A DNA stretch of 36,521 bases from Acidobacteriota bacterium (GCA_003156635.1 PMHK01000066.1:190-36710), one strand, 5' to 3'. Numbered from the stretch's first letter, positions 17,352 through 31,217 are shown. Numbers and translations are program-made. Notes: generated by a model not told the origin, from the sequence alone.

Positions 17352-18104
17352 TTACAGCTTGGTGTAGTCCGAATTCTGGGTGGCGATCATCAATTGTTTT
17401 TTTACGCCGTCGATGGTGACGGCGGAAACGTGGCTGGTGCCATCAGGAAGCGAACTGAACTGGACCGAGAGATTCATCCCGTCGGTGGGGTCGTCCATGT
17501 AGCTGGCGATTTTGATGCTGCTGATCTGCTTCTGGGCTTTGTTGAAAAAGATGGTCATGGAATCGCCCGGCTTGAGGTAATCGGTAATTGTAACTTTGAC
17601 TTCATCGGGAGAGCCGGCGCTGGGGGAGAATGAGACATTTCCTTTGCCGTAGGCCGCCTGAATCGCGTCCTTGTCCGGCGGAATATATTGCCCGGCGAGA
17701 GTCTTCATCGATTCGGCGTAGTCTTCGTATTCTTCCTTTTTCTTTTCGATGATGCGCTGTTTCAGGCGGCCGCCGCGAGCGCCCGAATTTTGTTGCTGCT
17801 GAGCGGGCTGATCGAGCGAAGTTTTTTGCGGTTTGCCGTCCGAACCCATCCGGACCTGGTAGTTCTGGGTCTTTTTTTGCTCGCCTTTCAGGCTGATCAC
17901 GACGGTTTCGTGCCAGGTGTATTGCGCGAGGGCTTGCTTGTTCTTGGCCATCGAGGCTTTCAGCTCACCGAGCTTCGCTTGCATGTCCCCGCCGGCCTGG
18001 CCGTACAGCGACATGGCAAAAAGGCCGGCGAGGCAGGCCAGAGCTACGCCGAGCGCTCTGGTCTTCATTCTGGTTGGCGAACCGAACCGCAAGTGCTCTT
18101 TCAT
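17352..18104 (-). CDS. Hypothetical secreted protein
   Basis: Signal peptide MKTRALGVALACLAGLFAMSLYGQA (alternative ATG at 18068); no family recognised with certainty. Confidence 0.8.
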   Translation of the reverse strand: MKEHLRFGSPTRMKTRALGVALACLAGLFAMSLYGQAGGDMQAKLGELKASMAKNKQALAQYTWHETVVISLKGEQKKTQNYQVRMGSDGKPQKTSLDQPAQQQQNSGARGGRLKQRIIEKKKEEYEDYAESMKTLAGQYIPPDKDAIQAAYGKGNVSFSPSAGSPDEVKVTITDYLKPGDSMTIFFNKAQKQISSIKIASYMDDPTDGMNLSVQFSSLPDGTSHVSAVTIDGVKKQLMIATQNSDYTKL

Positions 18105-18143
18105 ATTCGTCCCCTCGCTTTTTTTCTTGGCCGTTCGTGGAGT

Positions 18144-18506
18144 TTACTTCGCGCGTGTGGCGGTCCAATCGCCGGTTTTGCCGCGAGCCGCCAGAGTGCC
18201 TTTCATGGTGTCGCCGTCGACGGTGCCGGTGTAGTCGATGCCGGCGCGCGCGGTGACGTGGAATTTAATGTTATTGCCGTCGACCGTGCCGTCGATGGTG
18301 CCGGACTGGCGCGGGCCTTTGAAGGTGCCGGTGATTTTTGTCCCATCCTGCTTGATGACGATGGTCTGGTCGGCGTTTCCGGAATCGCCAGTGACCTTGA
18401 AATTCCAGGTGCCGGCAACGTTGGCGATATCCGCCGCAGCGGCAACACAGGCGACGAAAATAAAAACGGCGAGGAGCGCAGCGGCCTTCATCTTTTGATT
18501 TCGCAT
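18144..18506 (-). CDS. Small secreted beta-rich protein
   Basis: ATG at 18506 gives MRNQKMKAAALLAVFIFVACVAAAADIANVAGTWNFKV; repeating GTFKG/GTIDGTVDG/GTVDGDTMKGTL pattern. Confidence 0.8.
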   Translation of the reverse strand: MRNQKMKAAALLAVFIFVACVAAAADIANVAGTWNFKVTGDSGNADQTIVIKQDGTKITGTFKGPRQSGTIDGTVDGNNIKFHVTARAGIDYTGTVDGDTMKGTLAARGKTGDWTATRAK

Positions 18507-18705
18507 AAAATCCTCCGCAAATTGGGGACCGAGCCTGCCAGGCAAAAAATGAGCAATCGCTGCCCGCGAAAAGCGTTCGAATGGATTTCTCTGGAGAACG
18601 CAGTCCTGCTCAACGGCCGCCGGCCACCGCAATGGAGCGCAGCATACCTCCGGCTAGACTGGCGCGGCAATTGATTTTTCGAGAATTCGAAAGGCGACAC
18701 TTTGA

Positions 18706-18733
18706 TTGACAGCGGCGCGCGGCGCGGTATAAA
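18706..18733 (+). promoter_or_regulatory. Strong sigma70-like promoter for the TolC-MFP-RND-HtrA operon
   Basis: TTGACA (18706-18711), 16-bp spacer, TATAAA (18728-18733); 59 nt upstream of the GTG start. Confidence 0.8.
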
Positions 18734-18792
18734 TTCCGCGCACCGTTCTTGGCAGGAGGCCCGAGCCTCGTCTGGTCGAGAGCCGTTCCGCC

Positions 18793-20187
18793 GTGAGCAA
18801 ACCGCAAATGCCGGAAGGGAGTGCGCGCCGGATCTTTCTGGCTGTGGCGGCGCGTTTTTTTCCTGTCGCAGTTCTGTTTGCAACTGTTGCTGGCAGCGCG
18901 GCGGCGCAGGTCGCCTCGGCGGAATCCCCCGCAGTATTGACCCTGGAAACCGCGCTGGCCGAGGCCCAGCAAAGTAATCGGCTGATCAAAATCGCCAGCC
19001 AAAGCGTGCTGTTTTCCAACGATCAGATTTTGGCGGCGAAAACCCAACGCTATCCGCAATTCAACGTGCAGCTCAGCGGTTCGGGTTTGCTCACGCCGAT
19101 CAGCATCACGGTGCCCAAGGACGCCTTTGGTCTGGTGAATGGCTCGCCGGTGCCGGCGCAGGATTCGAGCATCACCACGAATCCGCATTTCTCGGCGATG
19201 AGTTTCATTCAGATTAGCCAGCCGCTCAGCCAGCTCTATAGCGTGCATTTGAATGTCGAACTGATGAAAGTGGGGAAAACGCTGAGCCAGGAACAACTGC
19301 GGCAGCAGCGGCAAGAGATCACGAATTCGGTGAAAGAGGCTTACTACGGTTTGCTGCAGACGCAGAGCGCTCTGGACGCCGCGAACGAAAATGTGAAAGC
19401 GCTGCGGGAGACGGACCGCACCACCACCTCCTATCTCCAGCAGAAAACGGTGCTGCAATATCAAAGCACGGGCGTAAAGGTGCAACTGGCCCAGGCGGAA
19501 CTGCAAGTGGTCACCTTGCAGGATACGTTCGAAACGCAAAAAGAAAATTTGAACGACTTAATGGGGCGCGATATTCGCACCGATTTCACTTTGAGCGGCG
19601 TGCCGGAAGCGCTGCCGCAAGAACAGAGCATCGAGCTGGCGCGGGAGAGCGCGCAGGCCAATCGAACCGAAATTCGCCAGGCGCAGATAAAAATCGATCA
19701 GGCGGTTTACGCCAAGCGGCTGCAGAAGGCGCAGTACATTCCCGAAGTGGGCATCCAGTATTTGTTTTTTTCGCCGTTTACGATTCAGGGGTTTCCTTCG
19801 AACGTGAACTCGCTGGGGATTTCGTTCAAGTGGGATATTTTCGATTGGGGGAACAAGCGGCATCTGCTGGACGAGAAGCAGCGCGGGATCGAACAGGGCC
19901 AGCTGAATCTACTGGAGACGCGCAGCCAGGTGACGATCGATCTGGATAATCGTTACCGGAAATTGCGCGAGGCGCGCGCCGGGCTGAAAGTGGCGGAACT
20001 GGGGCAGCAGGCGGAGAAAGAAAAACTGGAAGTGGTGATGAAGCAATACAAGCAGAAGGCAGCGCTATTGAGCGCGCTGCAGACCGAGCAGGCCAACATG
20101 GCGCAATCGGCGGCGCAGTATCAGCAGGCCTTGTCGAATTTCTGGAGCGCGCGCTCCGAATTTGAAAAAGCGCTGGGCGAAAACTAA
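18793..20187 (+). CDS. TolC-family outer membrane efflux protein
   Basis: Signal peptide; LTLETALAEAQQSNRLIKIASQ, long coiled-coil pattern with ALDAANENVKALRETDR and KWDIFDWGNKRHLLDEKQRG. Confidence 0.93.
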   Translation: MSKPQMPEGSARRIFLAVAARFFPVAVLFATVAGSAAAQVASAESPAVLTLETALAEAQQSNRLIKIASQSVLFSNDQILAAKTQRYPQFNVQLSGSGLLTPISITVPKDAFGLVNGSPVPAQDSSITTNPHFSAMSFIQISQPLSQLYSVHLNVELMKVGKTLSQEQLRQQRQEITNSVKEAYYGLLQTQSALDAANENVKALRETDRTTTSYLQQKTVLQYQSTGVKVQLAQAELQVVTLQDTFETQKENLNDLMGRDIRTDFTLSGVPEALPQEQSIELARESAQANRTEIRQAQIKIDQAVYAKRLQKAQYIPEVGIQYLFFSPFTIQGFPSNVNSLGISFKWDIFDWGNKRHLLDEKQRGIEQGQLNLLETRSQVTIDLDNRYRKLREARAGLKVAELGQQAEKEKLEVVMKQYKQKAALLSALQTEQANMAQSAAQYQQALSNFWSARSEFEKALGEN

Positions 20188-21324
20188 ATGAATCTACACG
20201 GCAAATTCCGCGGATGCTTGGCGCTGATATTTTTCGTTTTTGTTTTTGCGCAGGTGGGCTGCGAGGCGCCGAGCAAACCTCCCGAGGCGCCGCTGGTTCC
20301 GGTGACGGTCGCCGAGGTGCAGGAATATTCGGGTGCGGAAGGCGTGAACTATTCGGCGAGCATCGTGCCCTACCAGCAGGTTCCCGTGGCGTTCAAATCC
20401 GCGGGATATGTGACCAGTATTTTGCAGCTCCAGGGCGTGGATGGGCGGGTGCGCAATCTGCAGCAGGGCGACTGGGTGAAAAAAGGGATGGTCCTGGCGA
20501 CGGTGCGGCAGTCGGATTATCGCGACGCGCTGAACCAATATAAAGGACAGCTAGAGCAGGCCAAGGCCGGGGCGGAAAAATCGAGTCAGGATTTCGCACG
20601 GGCACAGGCTCTGTATAAAGCGAACGCGATGACCCAGAGCGATTACGACGCGGCCAAGGCGCAATACGATTCGAGCCAGGGCACGGTGGTGAGCGCACAG
20701 GCGGCCGTGGCGCAGGCGAAGCAATCGCTGGCGGATTGCGAAGTACGGGCACCTTTTGACGCGCAGGTTCTGGCCCGGAATATTGAGCTGGGCGCGCTGG
20801 TCGGCAGCGGGACGACGGCGTTTACGATCGGCGAGACCCAAACGGTGAAAGCGGTGTTTGGAATTCCGGACACGGTGCTTTCCGCGGTGACGTTGGGCAA
20901 GAAGCAAGCGGTGCAAACCGAAACGTATCCGCAATCGTTCATGGGGCAAATCACGGCGATTTCGCCGCAGGCGGACCAGAAAAGCCGCACGTTCCAAATC
21001 GAGGTAACGCTCCCCAATCCGCAGGGATTTTTGAAATCGGGGATGGTCGCGACGCTGGTGCTGGGACAGGCCCGGCTGGCGACGCCGCTAATGGTGGTGC
21101 CAATCAGCGCGATCGTATCGTCGGGAGACGGTTCGAAAACATTCAGCGTTTTTCTGGCGGAGCATGACGGTGAAAAAGATGTGGCGCGGCGGAGAACGGT
21201 GACGCCTGGGGCGGCTTTCGGAAATATGGTGGCCGTGGCGAAAGGCGTGAACGTGGGCGACCGCGTTTTGGTAAATGGCGCGACGCTGGTGAATGACGGG
21301 CAGGTCGTTCGAATTATTCAGTAA
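20188..21324 (+). CDS. RND efflux periplasmic adaptor (MFP) lipoprotein
   Basis: Lipobox FAQVGC; barrel-sandwich/hairpin QQGDWVKKGMVLATVRQSDYRDALNQYKGQLEQAKAG, CEVRAPFDAQVLARNIELGALVGSG; TAAATG junction with TolC. Confidence 0.94.
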   Translation: MNLHGKFRGCLALIFFVFVFAQVGCEAPSKPPEAPLVPVTVAEVQEYSGAEGVNYSASIVPYQQVPVAFKSAGYVTSILQLQGVDGRVRNLQQGDWVKKGMVLATVRQSDYRDALNQYKGQLEQAKAGAEKSSQDFARAQALYKANAMTQSDYDAAKAQYDSSQGTVVSAQAAVAQAKQSLADCEVRAPFDAQVLARNIELGALVGSGTTAFTIGETQTVKAVFGIPDTVLSAVTLGKKQAVQTETYPQSFMGQITAISPQADQKSRTFQIEVTLPNPQGFLKSGMVATLVLGQARLATPLMVVPISAIVSSGDGSKTFSVFLAEHDGEKDVARRRTVTPGAAFGNMVAVAKGVNVGDRVLVNGATLVNDGQVVRIIQ

Positions 21325-21348
21325 TTTTTTTTTAGGGCGGGAAGGCGG

Positions 21349-25022
<3,674 letters not shown>

Positions 25023-25026
<4 letters not shown>

Positions 25027-26486
25027 TCGATAATTTGTTGGTGAAACGTTTTGCTCTGGTGCGGCTGGGCGAAATCGTGGCCGCTTCCCTTTTAATTCTT
25101 GGCGCAGTTCCCTCGGCGGTGCAGGCTCAGGCCGCGGCTACAGAAAAAAAATCGGAAGCTATTCACGAGATGAGTGCGACTTTCGTGAATCTGGCGAAGC
25201 GCGTCTCGCCGGCGATCGTCGAGGTGATGGTGACTGGCTTTGGCGCGCCAGATGAAGACGACAAAGATGCGAGCAGCGCGGTGGGACGTGAGCGCAGTCT
25301 GGGAGCGGGGATCATCGTCGAGGCCGACGGCTATATCATCACTAACTATCACGTGGTGAAAGGCTCGGATCGCGTGCGGGTGCGTTTGACTCCGCCACCT
25401 ACCGGAGATTCGCAGCCGTTCGCACAATTACGGGCACATGGGCGGATTCTGCCGGCGAAGGTCATCGGATTCAGCAAGCAGATCGACCTGGCGGTTTTGA
25501 AAGTAGAAGCGACCGGGCTGCCGACCATTCCCATCGGACTTTACGCGCGGGTGCAAAAAGGCCAAATCGTTTTGGCGTTTGGAAGTCCGGAGGGACTGGA
25601 GAATTCCGTTTCGTTTGGATTGGTCAGTTCGGTCGCGCGCCAGCCCGACCCGGAAAATCCGATGGTGTACATCCAGACCGATGCAGCGATCAATCCGGGC
25701 AACAGCGGCGGCCCGCTGATGGATCTGGACGGAAACATGGTGGGGATCGACACTTTTATTTACACCAAGTCCGGAGGAAATGAAGGGATTGGCTTCGCGA
25801 TTCCGAGCGGCATCGTGCGCTATGCCTACGAGCGGATCCGGAAATACGGGCGAGTGCCGCGACGCACCATCGGCGCGGATTTGCAATCCATCACGCCCGA
25901 CCTGGCGGAAGGCTTGGGGCTGGCCACGGAGACCGGAGTGATCGTGTCCGACGTGTTTCCCGATAGCAGCGCGGAGCAGGCAGGTTTGAAGATCAGGGAC
26001 GTCATCGTCAGCATCGACGGGCTGGCGGTGGACAACGTGCCGCTTTTCGCGTTGAGCCTCTATATGCGCGACACGGCTGCTTCGGTGAAATTGCAAATTC
26101 TGCGCGGAGACAAAAAACTGGAGTTGAATGTGCCGGTTTATGAGCCGAAAGACGGGCCGGACCAAATTTCGGAACTGGCCGATCCCTCGAAAGACCTTAT
26201 CGCTCGGCTGGGCATTGTGGGTTTGACGGCTTCGGCGGATGTGCGATCGCTACTGGGCGATTTGCGGATTCCATCGGGAGTGGTGGTAGCTTCGATCGTG
26301 AACGATCAGCTCGCCGTCGATTCCGGCCTGCAAGTGGGCGACGTGATCCATTCGCTGAAAAACGCCGAGATCATCAACGTAGATGGATTACGGACGGCGT
26401 TCAATAAGTTGAAGCCGGGCGAGGCTGCGACGATGCAGGTGGAGCGCGGGGGAAAGCTGACCTACGTTACTTTCGAAATGGAATAG
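25023..26486 (+). CDS. HtrA/Deg-like trypsin-type serine protease with C-terminal PDZ domains
   Basis: GTG at 25023 overlaps the RND stop (GTGA); catalytic TNYHVV, IDLAVLK, NPGNSGGPLMDL; two PDZ-like regions. Confidence 0.94.
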
Positions 26487-26503
26487 CGGAGCCGTCTTAC
26501 TTT

Positions 26504-27208
26504 TTACTTGGGCGACGGCATCGCGCCATACTGCTTCATCTGGGTTACAACCTGCGCGGAAATCTCACCGGCCGTTTTCTTCACCATTTTCTCCGGAGCG
26601 TTCTTTTCCATCACGAATTTGGCGGCGGCTAGGTAAGGGTTCAGGGTGATCACCGCGCCCATTTTGTCTTTGCTGGCGTCGGACTGCGAGACGTCGTACA
26701 GCGGTTTATCGGGATGCGCCAAATCCGTGAGCGTCACATACAAATTCATGGTGGCTTGTCCGGAACCGAATCCAATCATTGCGCGATGAATGCGGCTCCC
26801 TTCGTCCACTTCGGTGAAGACGCCGTGGACCCAAGCTCCGGAAGCGGGCTGCCCTTCGCCGGGGGCGAGGCGCTGCGCGTGGTAGCCGGCTTTTTGCAGA
26901 TCGGAAACCAAATTTTCGGTCATGGTGTTGACTAGTTTTTTGGCTTGGGCTGCGGGGTCCTGCTGTTCTCGCTTGCGCGGCCTTTCGATGAGTCCTGGGC
27001 GATTTTGTCCGACCACTCCGCCCTGGTCCACGGCCACGTCTTGGGCGTCGAGTTCAAAATCGCTGACGTAAATCACCGTGTCTTTGGTGAAGGAATGCGT
27101 CACCGGCGTGGATTGGGCCGGCGCCGCCTGAGCGTGGGCTGGATCCGCGGCAATCCACACAAAAAAAAGAACCGCGACGAACACGAGCAGGCCGAAACGA
27201 ATTTTCAT
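26504..27208 (-). CDS. Secreted DUF4410-like protein
   Basis: ATG at 27208 gives MKIRFGLLVFVAVLFFVWIAADPAHAQA; VIYVSDFELDAQDVAVDQ...LVNTMTENLVSDLQKAGYHAQRL...GVFTEVDEGSRIHRAMIGFGSG. Confidence 0.85.
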   Translation of the reverse strand: MKIRFGLLVFVAVLFFVWIAADPAHAQAAPAQSTPVTHSFTKDTVIYVSDFELDAQDVAVDQGGVVGQNRPGLIERPRKREQQDPAAQAKKLVNTMTENLVSDLQKAGYHAQRLAPGEGQPASGAWVHGVFTEVDEGSRIHRAMIGFGSGQATMNLYVTLTDLAHPDKPLYDVSQSDASKDKMGAVITLNPYLAAAKFVMEKNAPEKMVKKTAGEISAQVVTQMKQYGAMPSPK

Positions 27209-27439
27209 AGCAAGTGACCTCGAATATCTTCGGGATTTTCGCGGCGCTGGCGGTCGCGAAACCAAGTCGAGCGTTTTGGCAGGGATAGTAATGGAGCCCG
27301 GAATCGCCGTAAAGACAAAAACAGATCGCGCCGCGGACCGGCCGCGGGAAATCCGCATTTATGCGCGAAAAATGAATGAACCGAGGTAAGATGGCCGCCG
27401 CTTAGGCCTCTACCCCGACAAGTGAATAAGGCGGACGTG

Positions 27440-29929
27440 ATGAACAACTGGAAAGCGTTTCTGGCTTTGGCCGTGATGGTGTGCCTCGTCGCCGGCGTGG
27501 TTCCTTTCGCTCCGGCGCAGACTGCGGTGGCGGCGAGTGCGGTTCCAGCGTCCGCGCCCGTTCCGCCTTCGTGGCCGAAGGTTATCGATCGAGACGGCAA
27601 CCACGTCATCGTGTACCAGCCGCAACTGAAGAGCTGGCAAAAATACCGCGAACTGGTGGCCGATACGGCGATTTCGATTACGCCGCAAGGGGGCCAGCCG
27701 ATTCTCGGGGTGATTTCCTGGAAGGCCGCCACTAATGCGAACGTGAGCCTGCGCACGGTCTACGTGCATGACATCGAAGTGCTCAATTCGCGATTCCCGG
27801 GCCTGGAGCCCGCGCAAGACCAGGCTATGCAGCAGCGCATCCACCAGATTTATCCGACCATGACTTTCAACATCAGCCTGGACCGGATGATCGCGAGCCT
27901 GCAGAAAGCGAATGCGTCGATCGAATCTATTCCGGTGAGCCCGGACGTGCCGACAATTTTTGTGAGCACGGTGCCGGCGATTTCGTTGATGGTCAACGGC
28001 AAGCCGGTACTGGCCCCGATCGACGGCACGTCGATCCAGTATGTGGTCAATACGAATTGGGATCTTTTCTACGACGGCACAAATTATTTCTTGCTCGACG
28101 GTAAAACCTGGCTGAAATCGAAGGAGGTCGCGGGACCCTGGACGGTCACGACCAAGCTGCCGGCCGATATGGCCAAGCTGCCCAAGGGCCAGAATTGGGA
28201 CGATGTTTTGAAGGCGATACCGCCGCCGGCGGGCGCGCAGGCTGCGCCGAAAGTATTTGTTACGGAGAAACCGGCTGAAGTGATCGTGTTCCGGGGACAA
28301 CCGGTGTACGCACCGATTCCGGGAACGAATCTTTCCTACGCGACCAATACGCAGAGCACATTTTTCATCCACAAGCCGGACAATCAATTGTACGTTTTGA
28401 TCTCCGGACGCTGGTTCCGCGCCGGCAGCCTGGAAGCGCCGTGGGTTTTTGCGGGCAACGATCTGCCGCCAGATTTCGCGAAAATTCCGGGTGGTAAACC
28501 GTATTCCGTGGCGCTGGTGTCGGTACCGGGAACGCAGGTTGCGGACGATGCGGTTCTGTTAGCGCAGGTGCCGACCACCGCGGTAGTGAATCGCGCGGCA
28601 GCGGAAGCTTCGGTGAAGGTGGTGTACGCGGGCGAACCACAATTTGTGGCGATCACCGGCACGACGATGTTTTATGCAACGAACACGGCGGACCGGGTGA
28701 TCCGCGTCGGTGACGTTTATTACCTGTGCTTCCAGGGAATTTGGTTTGTGTCGCGAAGTTCGGCGGGTCCGTGGAAGACGGCGGATTCGGTGCCGGCGGC
28801 CATTTATACGATTCCGCCGAGTTCGCCGGTGTACAACGTAACCTACGTGATTGTTTCGAATCCGACGCCGACGACGGTGCAAGTCAGCTACTCGAGCGGG
28901 TACCTGGGAGTTTTTGTGCTGGGCCTGGCGATCGGCGCGACGGTGGTGTACGGGACTGGATATTATTATCCGCCGTACATTTATTACGGGCCGCGCTACC
29001 CGATTTACTATCCGTATCCTTATACATATGGATGCGCGGCAGTCTACAACCCGTATACCGGATTTTATGGCGTGGGCCACGCGGTGTATGGACCGTATGG
29101 TTCAGTGGGCACGGCCGCCTGGTATAACCCGACGACCGGAATGTACGGGCGCGCGGTCACCACGCAGAATGCGTACGGCGGCCACACCTACGCGCAGGCT
29201 TACAATCCCTACACCGGAACCTACGCCGCGACGTCGCAAGGCCACAACGCCTACAGCCAATGGGGCAATTCGGTGGTCACCAACGGCGACAACTGGGCAA
29301 CCGCACAGCATGTGACCAACGCGAACGGCTCCGCGGGATCGTTTCAGACTTCGAAAGGCAGCGAAGGCGCGGGCGTGACCGGTAAGAACGGCAACAGCGC
29401 ATTCGTAGCTAAGGACGCCAACAACAATAATGTGTACGCGGGCGCCGACGGCAACGTGTACAAAAAAGATTCGAACGGCGATTGGAGCAAATGGGACAAC
29501 GGGAGTTGGACGCCGGTAGATCCTTCGACCGGCGCGGCGCAGACCAAGAAAAATTCGCAGAACCAGAATCTGAGCGGCGCGACGCAGAAGAATCAAACGC
29601 AAGCTCCGGGAACCGCGCCGTCTTCGTCGTCTGGCTCGCAGGCTGGGAACGGGGCGCGCGCGAACGGGAAAGATTCAGGACAAACGACGCAGCCGTCGTC
29701 AGGTCAGGGACGCCAAAACCAACCAGAGAAACCGACGCAACCTGCTACTTCTCCGGCCGCACCGGCGGGCGCGGCATCATCCGGCACGATGGGCCAACTG
29801 CAAAACGACGCGGGCTCGCGCGCACGGGGCGATCAACTGGAGCAGCAAGGGCACAGCGGCGGAGCGAGTGGCAGCGGCCGAGGTTCGGGACGCGGATCAA
29901 GTGGCGGCGGACGTTCGCCGCGTCGTTGA
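27440..29929 (+). CDS. Large exported/surface protein: three ~95-aa repeats, TM segment, Tyr/Pro-rich segment, Gly/Asn/Arg-rich tail
   Basis: ATG at 27440, signal peptide MNNWKAFLALAVMVCLVAGVVPFAPAQTA; internal repeats at about 27950, 28241 and 28570; YYYPPYIYYGPRYPIYYPYPYTYG; C-terminus GRGSGRGSSGGGRSPRR. Confidence 0.88.
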   Translation: MNNWKAFLALAVMVCLVAGVVPFAPAQTAVAASAVPASAPVPPSWPKVIDRDGNHVIVYQPQLKSWQKYRELVADTAISITPQGGQPILGVISWKAATNANVSLRTVYVHDIEVLNSRFPGLEPAQDQAMQQRIHQIYPTMTFNISLDRMIASLQKANASIESIPVSPDVPTIFVSTVPAISLMVNGKPVLAPIDGTSIQYVVNTNWDLFYDGTNYFLLDGKTWLKSKEVAGPWTVTTKLPADMAKLPKGQNWDDVLKAIPPPAGAQAAPKVFVTEKPAEVIVFRGQPVYAPIPGTNLSYATNTQSTFFIHKPDNQLYVLISGRWFRAGSLEAPWVFAGNDLPPDFAKIPGGKPYSVALVSVPGTQVADDAVLLAQVPTTAVVNRAAAEASVKVVYAGEPQFVAITGTTMFYATNTADRVIRVGDVYYLCFQGIWFVSRSSAGPWKTADSVPAAIYTIPPSSPVYNVTYVIVSNPTPTTVQVSYSSGYLGVFVLGLAIGATVVYGTGYYYPPYIYYGPRYPIYYPYPYTYGCAAVYNPYTGFYGVGHAVYGPYGSVGTAAWYNPTTGMYGRAVTTQNAYGGHTYAQAYNPYTGTYAATSQGHNAYSQWGNSVVTNGDNWATAQHVTNANGSAGSFQTSKGSEGAGVTGKNGNSAFVAKDANNNNVYAGADGNVYKKDSNGDWSKWDNGSWTPVDPSTGAAQTKKNSQNQNLSGATQKNQTQAPGTAPSSSSGSQAGNGARANGKDSGQTTQPSSGQGRQNQPEKPTQPATSPAAPAGAASSGTMGQLQNDAGSRARGDQLEQQGHSGGASGSGRGSGRGSSGGGRSPRR
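27950..28820 (+). repeat. Three tandem protein-level repeats of ~95 codons
   Basis: FVSTVPAISLMVNGKPVLAPIDGTSIQYVVNT.. / FVTEKPAEVIVFRGQPVYAPIPGTNLSYATNT.. / RAAAEASVKVVYAGEPQFVAITGTTMFYATNT..; each ends GPW/APW...LP(I)P-like. Confidence 0.8.
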
Positions 29930-29976
29930 TCATGTGTTGAGAATTGTGCGAGAAGCGCCCGGCGGCCATTGCCCGA

Positions 29977-30003
29977 AGGGCACGGCAGGTTATGCCGTGC
30001 CCT
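29977..30003. terminator. Hairpin between convergent genes, probable terminator
   Basis: Perfect 11-bp stem AGGGCACGGCA / TGCCGTGCCCT with 5-nt loop GGTTA; no T tract. Confidence 0.5.
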
Positions 30004-30056
30004 CAGGACTCCACGCATGCCAGTGACAGATCAACTGTCGCCGAACTTGCCTCAGC

Positions 30057-31217
30057 CTATTCGTGGTCTTCCGCGTTCAGTTCCGCCGACACCGGCGTCA
30101 GCGTACCGAACAAACCGTCGGCATAGCCGTTGATGCCCGCCGCGAAGAATAGCGCCGGACCGGTGGAAGGAGTGGCTTCACTGCCTGCTTCGTTGCTCCC
30201 TCGGTTATCGAACTCCAGCCCCCACAGTCCCGAGATGGCGATCGGTGCGCCGCTGGCGTTCAGCAGGTTCCCGAGGAACTTACCGGTGGTGGCGTCAAAC
30301 GCCGCGATCGTTCCACCGAAGCGGTTGCCGATCAGCAAATCGTGGCTGAAGAATCCGAAGTCCTGCGGTGCCAAAGCGACTCCCCAGGGAGCCATCAGCC
30401 ACGGGCCCGGTTCCAGACGTTGCACGAGCCTGCCGTTGGCGGTGAAGACGTCCACAAAACCGCACTGCTCACCGCAAGTGTCATCGGCGGCGTTCTTGGT
30501 CGAATTCTGTTTCGCATAGGTGACCACGACGGTGGCGCCGACGGCCTGCACATTGTAAGGAGCAAAATCGCGCGGAATCAGCTCGTCCTCGAAGGCTTCC
30601 GGGGAGACTTTTACGCGCGTGAAGTTCGTATCGAATTTCTCAATCCGGTTCTGGCTGAAATTGGCGGCGAGCAGGAAATGGTTGCCGTCCATTTCGACCC
30701 AGGAGAGGCCGGTGAAGACCGCGCCTTCTTTCGATTCGTCAACTTTGTTGATAGCCGTCGACGTCCCGGCCGCGGTTACGGGCGTTGCGGGGGGCCCCCA
30801 GGCGGAAATCGTGCCGTTCTTCGTGGAGAAAATGAATGCCGCAGGATTGTTCGGGGCCAAGGCGAAGTCGGAGGTGCCATTGAAGATGATCCCGGTTGGT
30901 TCGGAGGGACCTTTGGCGCCCGCGGAATTAGGAATGGTGACAACCAGCGGTACGGTGGCGCCTGCTCCACTGTGCAAAGTGGAGGTCCCGGTTCCGGCGT
31001 TATTCACCCACCAAGGACTCGCAGCGCCGCGCGCCACACCCCAGGCGTTTTTAAGATTCAGATCGACGGTTACATTCGTACCATCGGCGTTGTCGGGCTG
31101 GGAAACGTCAGACACCAGATTCTCCTGCGTGTAGTGTTGCGCAAACGTAGCTACCGGAAGAACGGCCAACACGGTGCCGGCCAGGAAGGCCTTCACGACT
31201 CTTGTCGAATTTCTCAT
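30057..31217 (-). CDS. TIGR03118-family secreted protein
   Basis: Signal peptide; QHYTQENLVSDVSQPDNADGTNVTVDLNLKNAWGVARGAASPWWVNNAGTGTSTL, LLIGNRFGGTIAAFDATTGKFLGNLLNASG, ISGLWGLEFDN. Confidence 0.85.
   Translation of the reverse strand: MRNSTRVVKAFLAGTVLAVLPVATFAQHYTQENLVSDVSQPDNADGTNVTVDLNLKNAWGVARGAASPWWVNNAGTGTSTLHSGAGATVPLVVTIPNSAGAKGPSEPTGIIFNGTSDFALAPNNPAAFIFSTKNGTISAWGPPATPVTAAGTSTAINKVDESKEGAVFTGLSWVEMDGNHFLLAANFSQNRIEKFDTNFTRVKVSPEAFEDELIPRDFAPYNVQAVGATVVVTYAKQNSTKNAADDTCGEQCGFVDVFTANGRLVQRLEPGPWLMAPWGVALAPQDFGFFSHDLLIGNRFGGTIAAFDATTGKFLGNLLNASGAPIAISGLWGLEFDNRGSNEAGSEATPSTGPALFFAAGINGYADGLFGTLTPVSAELNAEDHE

Noticed and set aside
27410-28387. 325-aa minus-strand ORF opposite the repeat protein
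   Set aside because: Arg/His-rich shadow ORF; the plus strand has signal peptide and internal repeats.
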